DNA of 64,000 bases from assembly GCF_014705615.1 (NCBI RefSeq), contig NZ_JACXJA010000010.1:1-64000 (forward strand). The letters run 5' to 3'. The position numbers and the translations under genes were made by a program. The DNA comes from Paenibacillus oceani (GTDB lineage: Bacteria > Bacillota > Bacilli > Paenibacillales > NBRC-103111). The notes under the pieces are model-generated. The model worked only from the letters and a program-made list of their open reading frames with translations. It did no database searches and was not told where the DNA came from. The number at the start of each line of letters is the position of its first letter. Within the stretch, counting starts at the first letter, position 1. Of the stretch, positions 63,622-64,000 are shown in pieces.

Positions 63622-63802
63622 CATTTTGACTTGGCAAAATGACTACGCTTCCGAGCGGAAATCCGGCGGCACATTCGTTCTCGGCGTCCAGTGGCACCCC
63701 GGCTGCTGCACGATCCGGTGCGGCAATGCGGCGACGGCGGCCGCGGACCGCGTGGTCGAGGCGTTGGTCGGCCTATGCCGAGCCGCCGTATTCACGGTGT
63801 GA
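63622..63802 (+). pseudogene. C-terminal remnant of a glutamine-amidotransferase-like (C26) protein
   Basis: One frame reads WQNDYASERKSGGTFVLGVQ then WHPGCC, close to the family end GVQWHPE, where the His is part of the catalytic triad (the Glu is replaced by Gly). It ends RAAVFTV at TGA 63802. There is no start and the catalytic Cys region is missing, so only a fragment remains. Confidence 0.45.
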
Positions 63803-64000
63803 ATGCAGCGAGCGATACCGGCGCCCCGTCGATAAGAGGGCTGGTTATCCAGCTCCCTCATCAAACAATAAAAGTGTTTTCCCCGAGCACAGCTCCCTGG
63901 AAGGTTCCCTCTTCTCCAATGTGACGATCGGCTGGTAAACCGAGGCAGCAATCATTGACAGAAGCGTGCAGACACTTTAATATATGAATATAAAATAAAT

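Overview
The window looks like a chromosomal segment from a Paenibacillus-type Firmicute. Supports are strong AGGAGG ribosome-binding sites with frequent GTG/TTG starts, sigma-A type promoters, catabolite-response (cre) sites, an S-layer-homology protein, 7TM-DISM hybrid kinases, many family-1 solute-binding lipoproteins and a ydaO-type c-di-AMP riboswitch. No rRNA, tRNA, intact transposase, prophage or CRISPR array was seen.

Layout. 1-6.6 kb: a tiny acidic ORF, an alpha/beta hydrolase, a GNAT acetyltransferase, a WYL regulator with an alpha/alpha-barrel-like protein, then a c-di-AMP riboswitch and terminator ahead of a lysine 2,3-aminomutase-like radical SAM gene. 6.6-16.9 kb is an accessory, partly decayed region: a histidine-kinase tail, a reductase, an MMPL-transporter tail, an intact OmpR-type two-component system, a RelE-like remnant, a 1352-residue LamG/crystallin-like protein, an amidase stub and a decayed duplicate of the two-component system. 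16.9-24 kb: a 1549-residue RCC1-repeat surface protein with SLH anchors, divergent from a second two-component system.

24.3-35.2 kb is a carbohydrate locus. A GntR/FCD regulator, Zn-dehydrogenase and Gfo/Idh/MocA oxidoreductase form one operon; a solute-binding lipoprotein is divergent from it; a GHL6-like glycosidase, a second binding protein and a Tat-exported beta-helix protein form another operon. All three promoters carry the same 12-bp AT-rich palindrome, so they are probably one regulon. 35.4-37.8 kb: a Rieske protein and an amidohydrolase, divergent from an AraC regulator. 37.8-43.1 kb: gene-poor, with two families of non-coding repeats, a Csp-like copper protein, a DUF1801 protein, pseudogenes and a third binding protein under a perfect cre site. 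43.1-49.6 kb: an FAD oxidoreductase, an MDR dehydrogenase, a broken AraC gene, a chloramphenicol acetyltransferase with an attenuation leader, a regulator cut by an amber codon and unusual repeats. 49.8-58.7 kb: two large hybrid kinases (7TM-DISM, HisKA kinase, receiver, LytS-type kinase), a receiver-BTAD regulator starting at CTG, an SDR and a small membrane protein. 58.8-64 kb: LysR, an amidohydrolase, a TetR-MFS efflux operon with matching operators, a fourth copy of the dispersed repeat and a glutamine-amidotransferase remnant.

Most novel: the riboswitch-kamA link (possible beta-lysine osmolyte control), the about 182-bp dispersed repeat, the large LamG/crystallin protein, the paired double-kinase proteins and the alternative-pairing cat leader.
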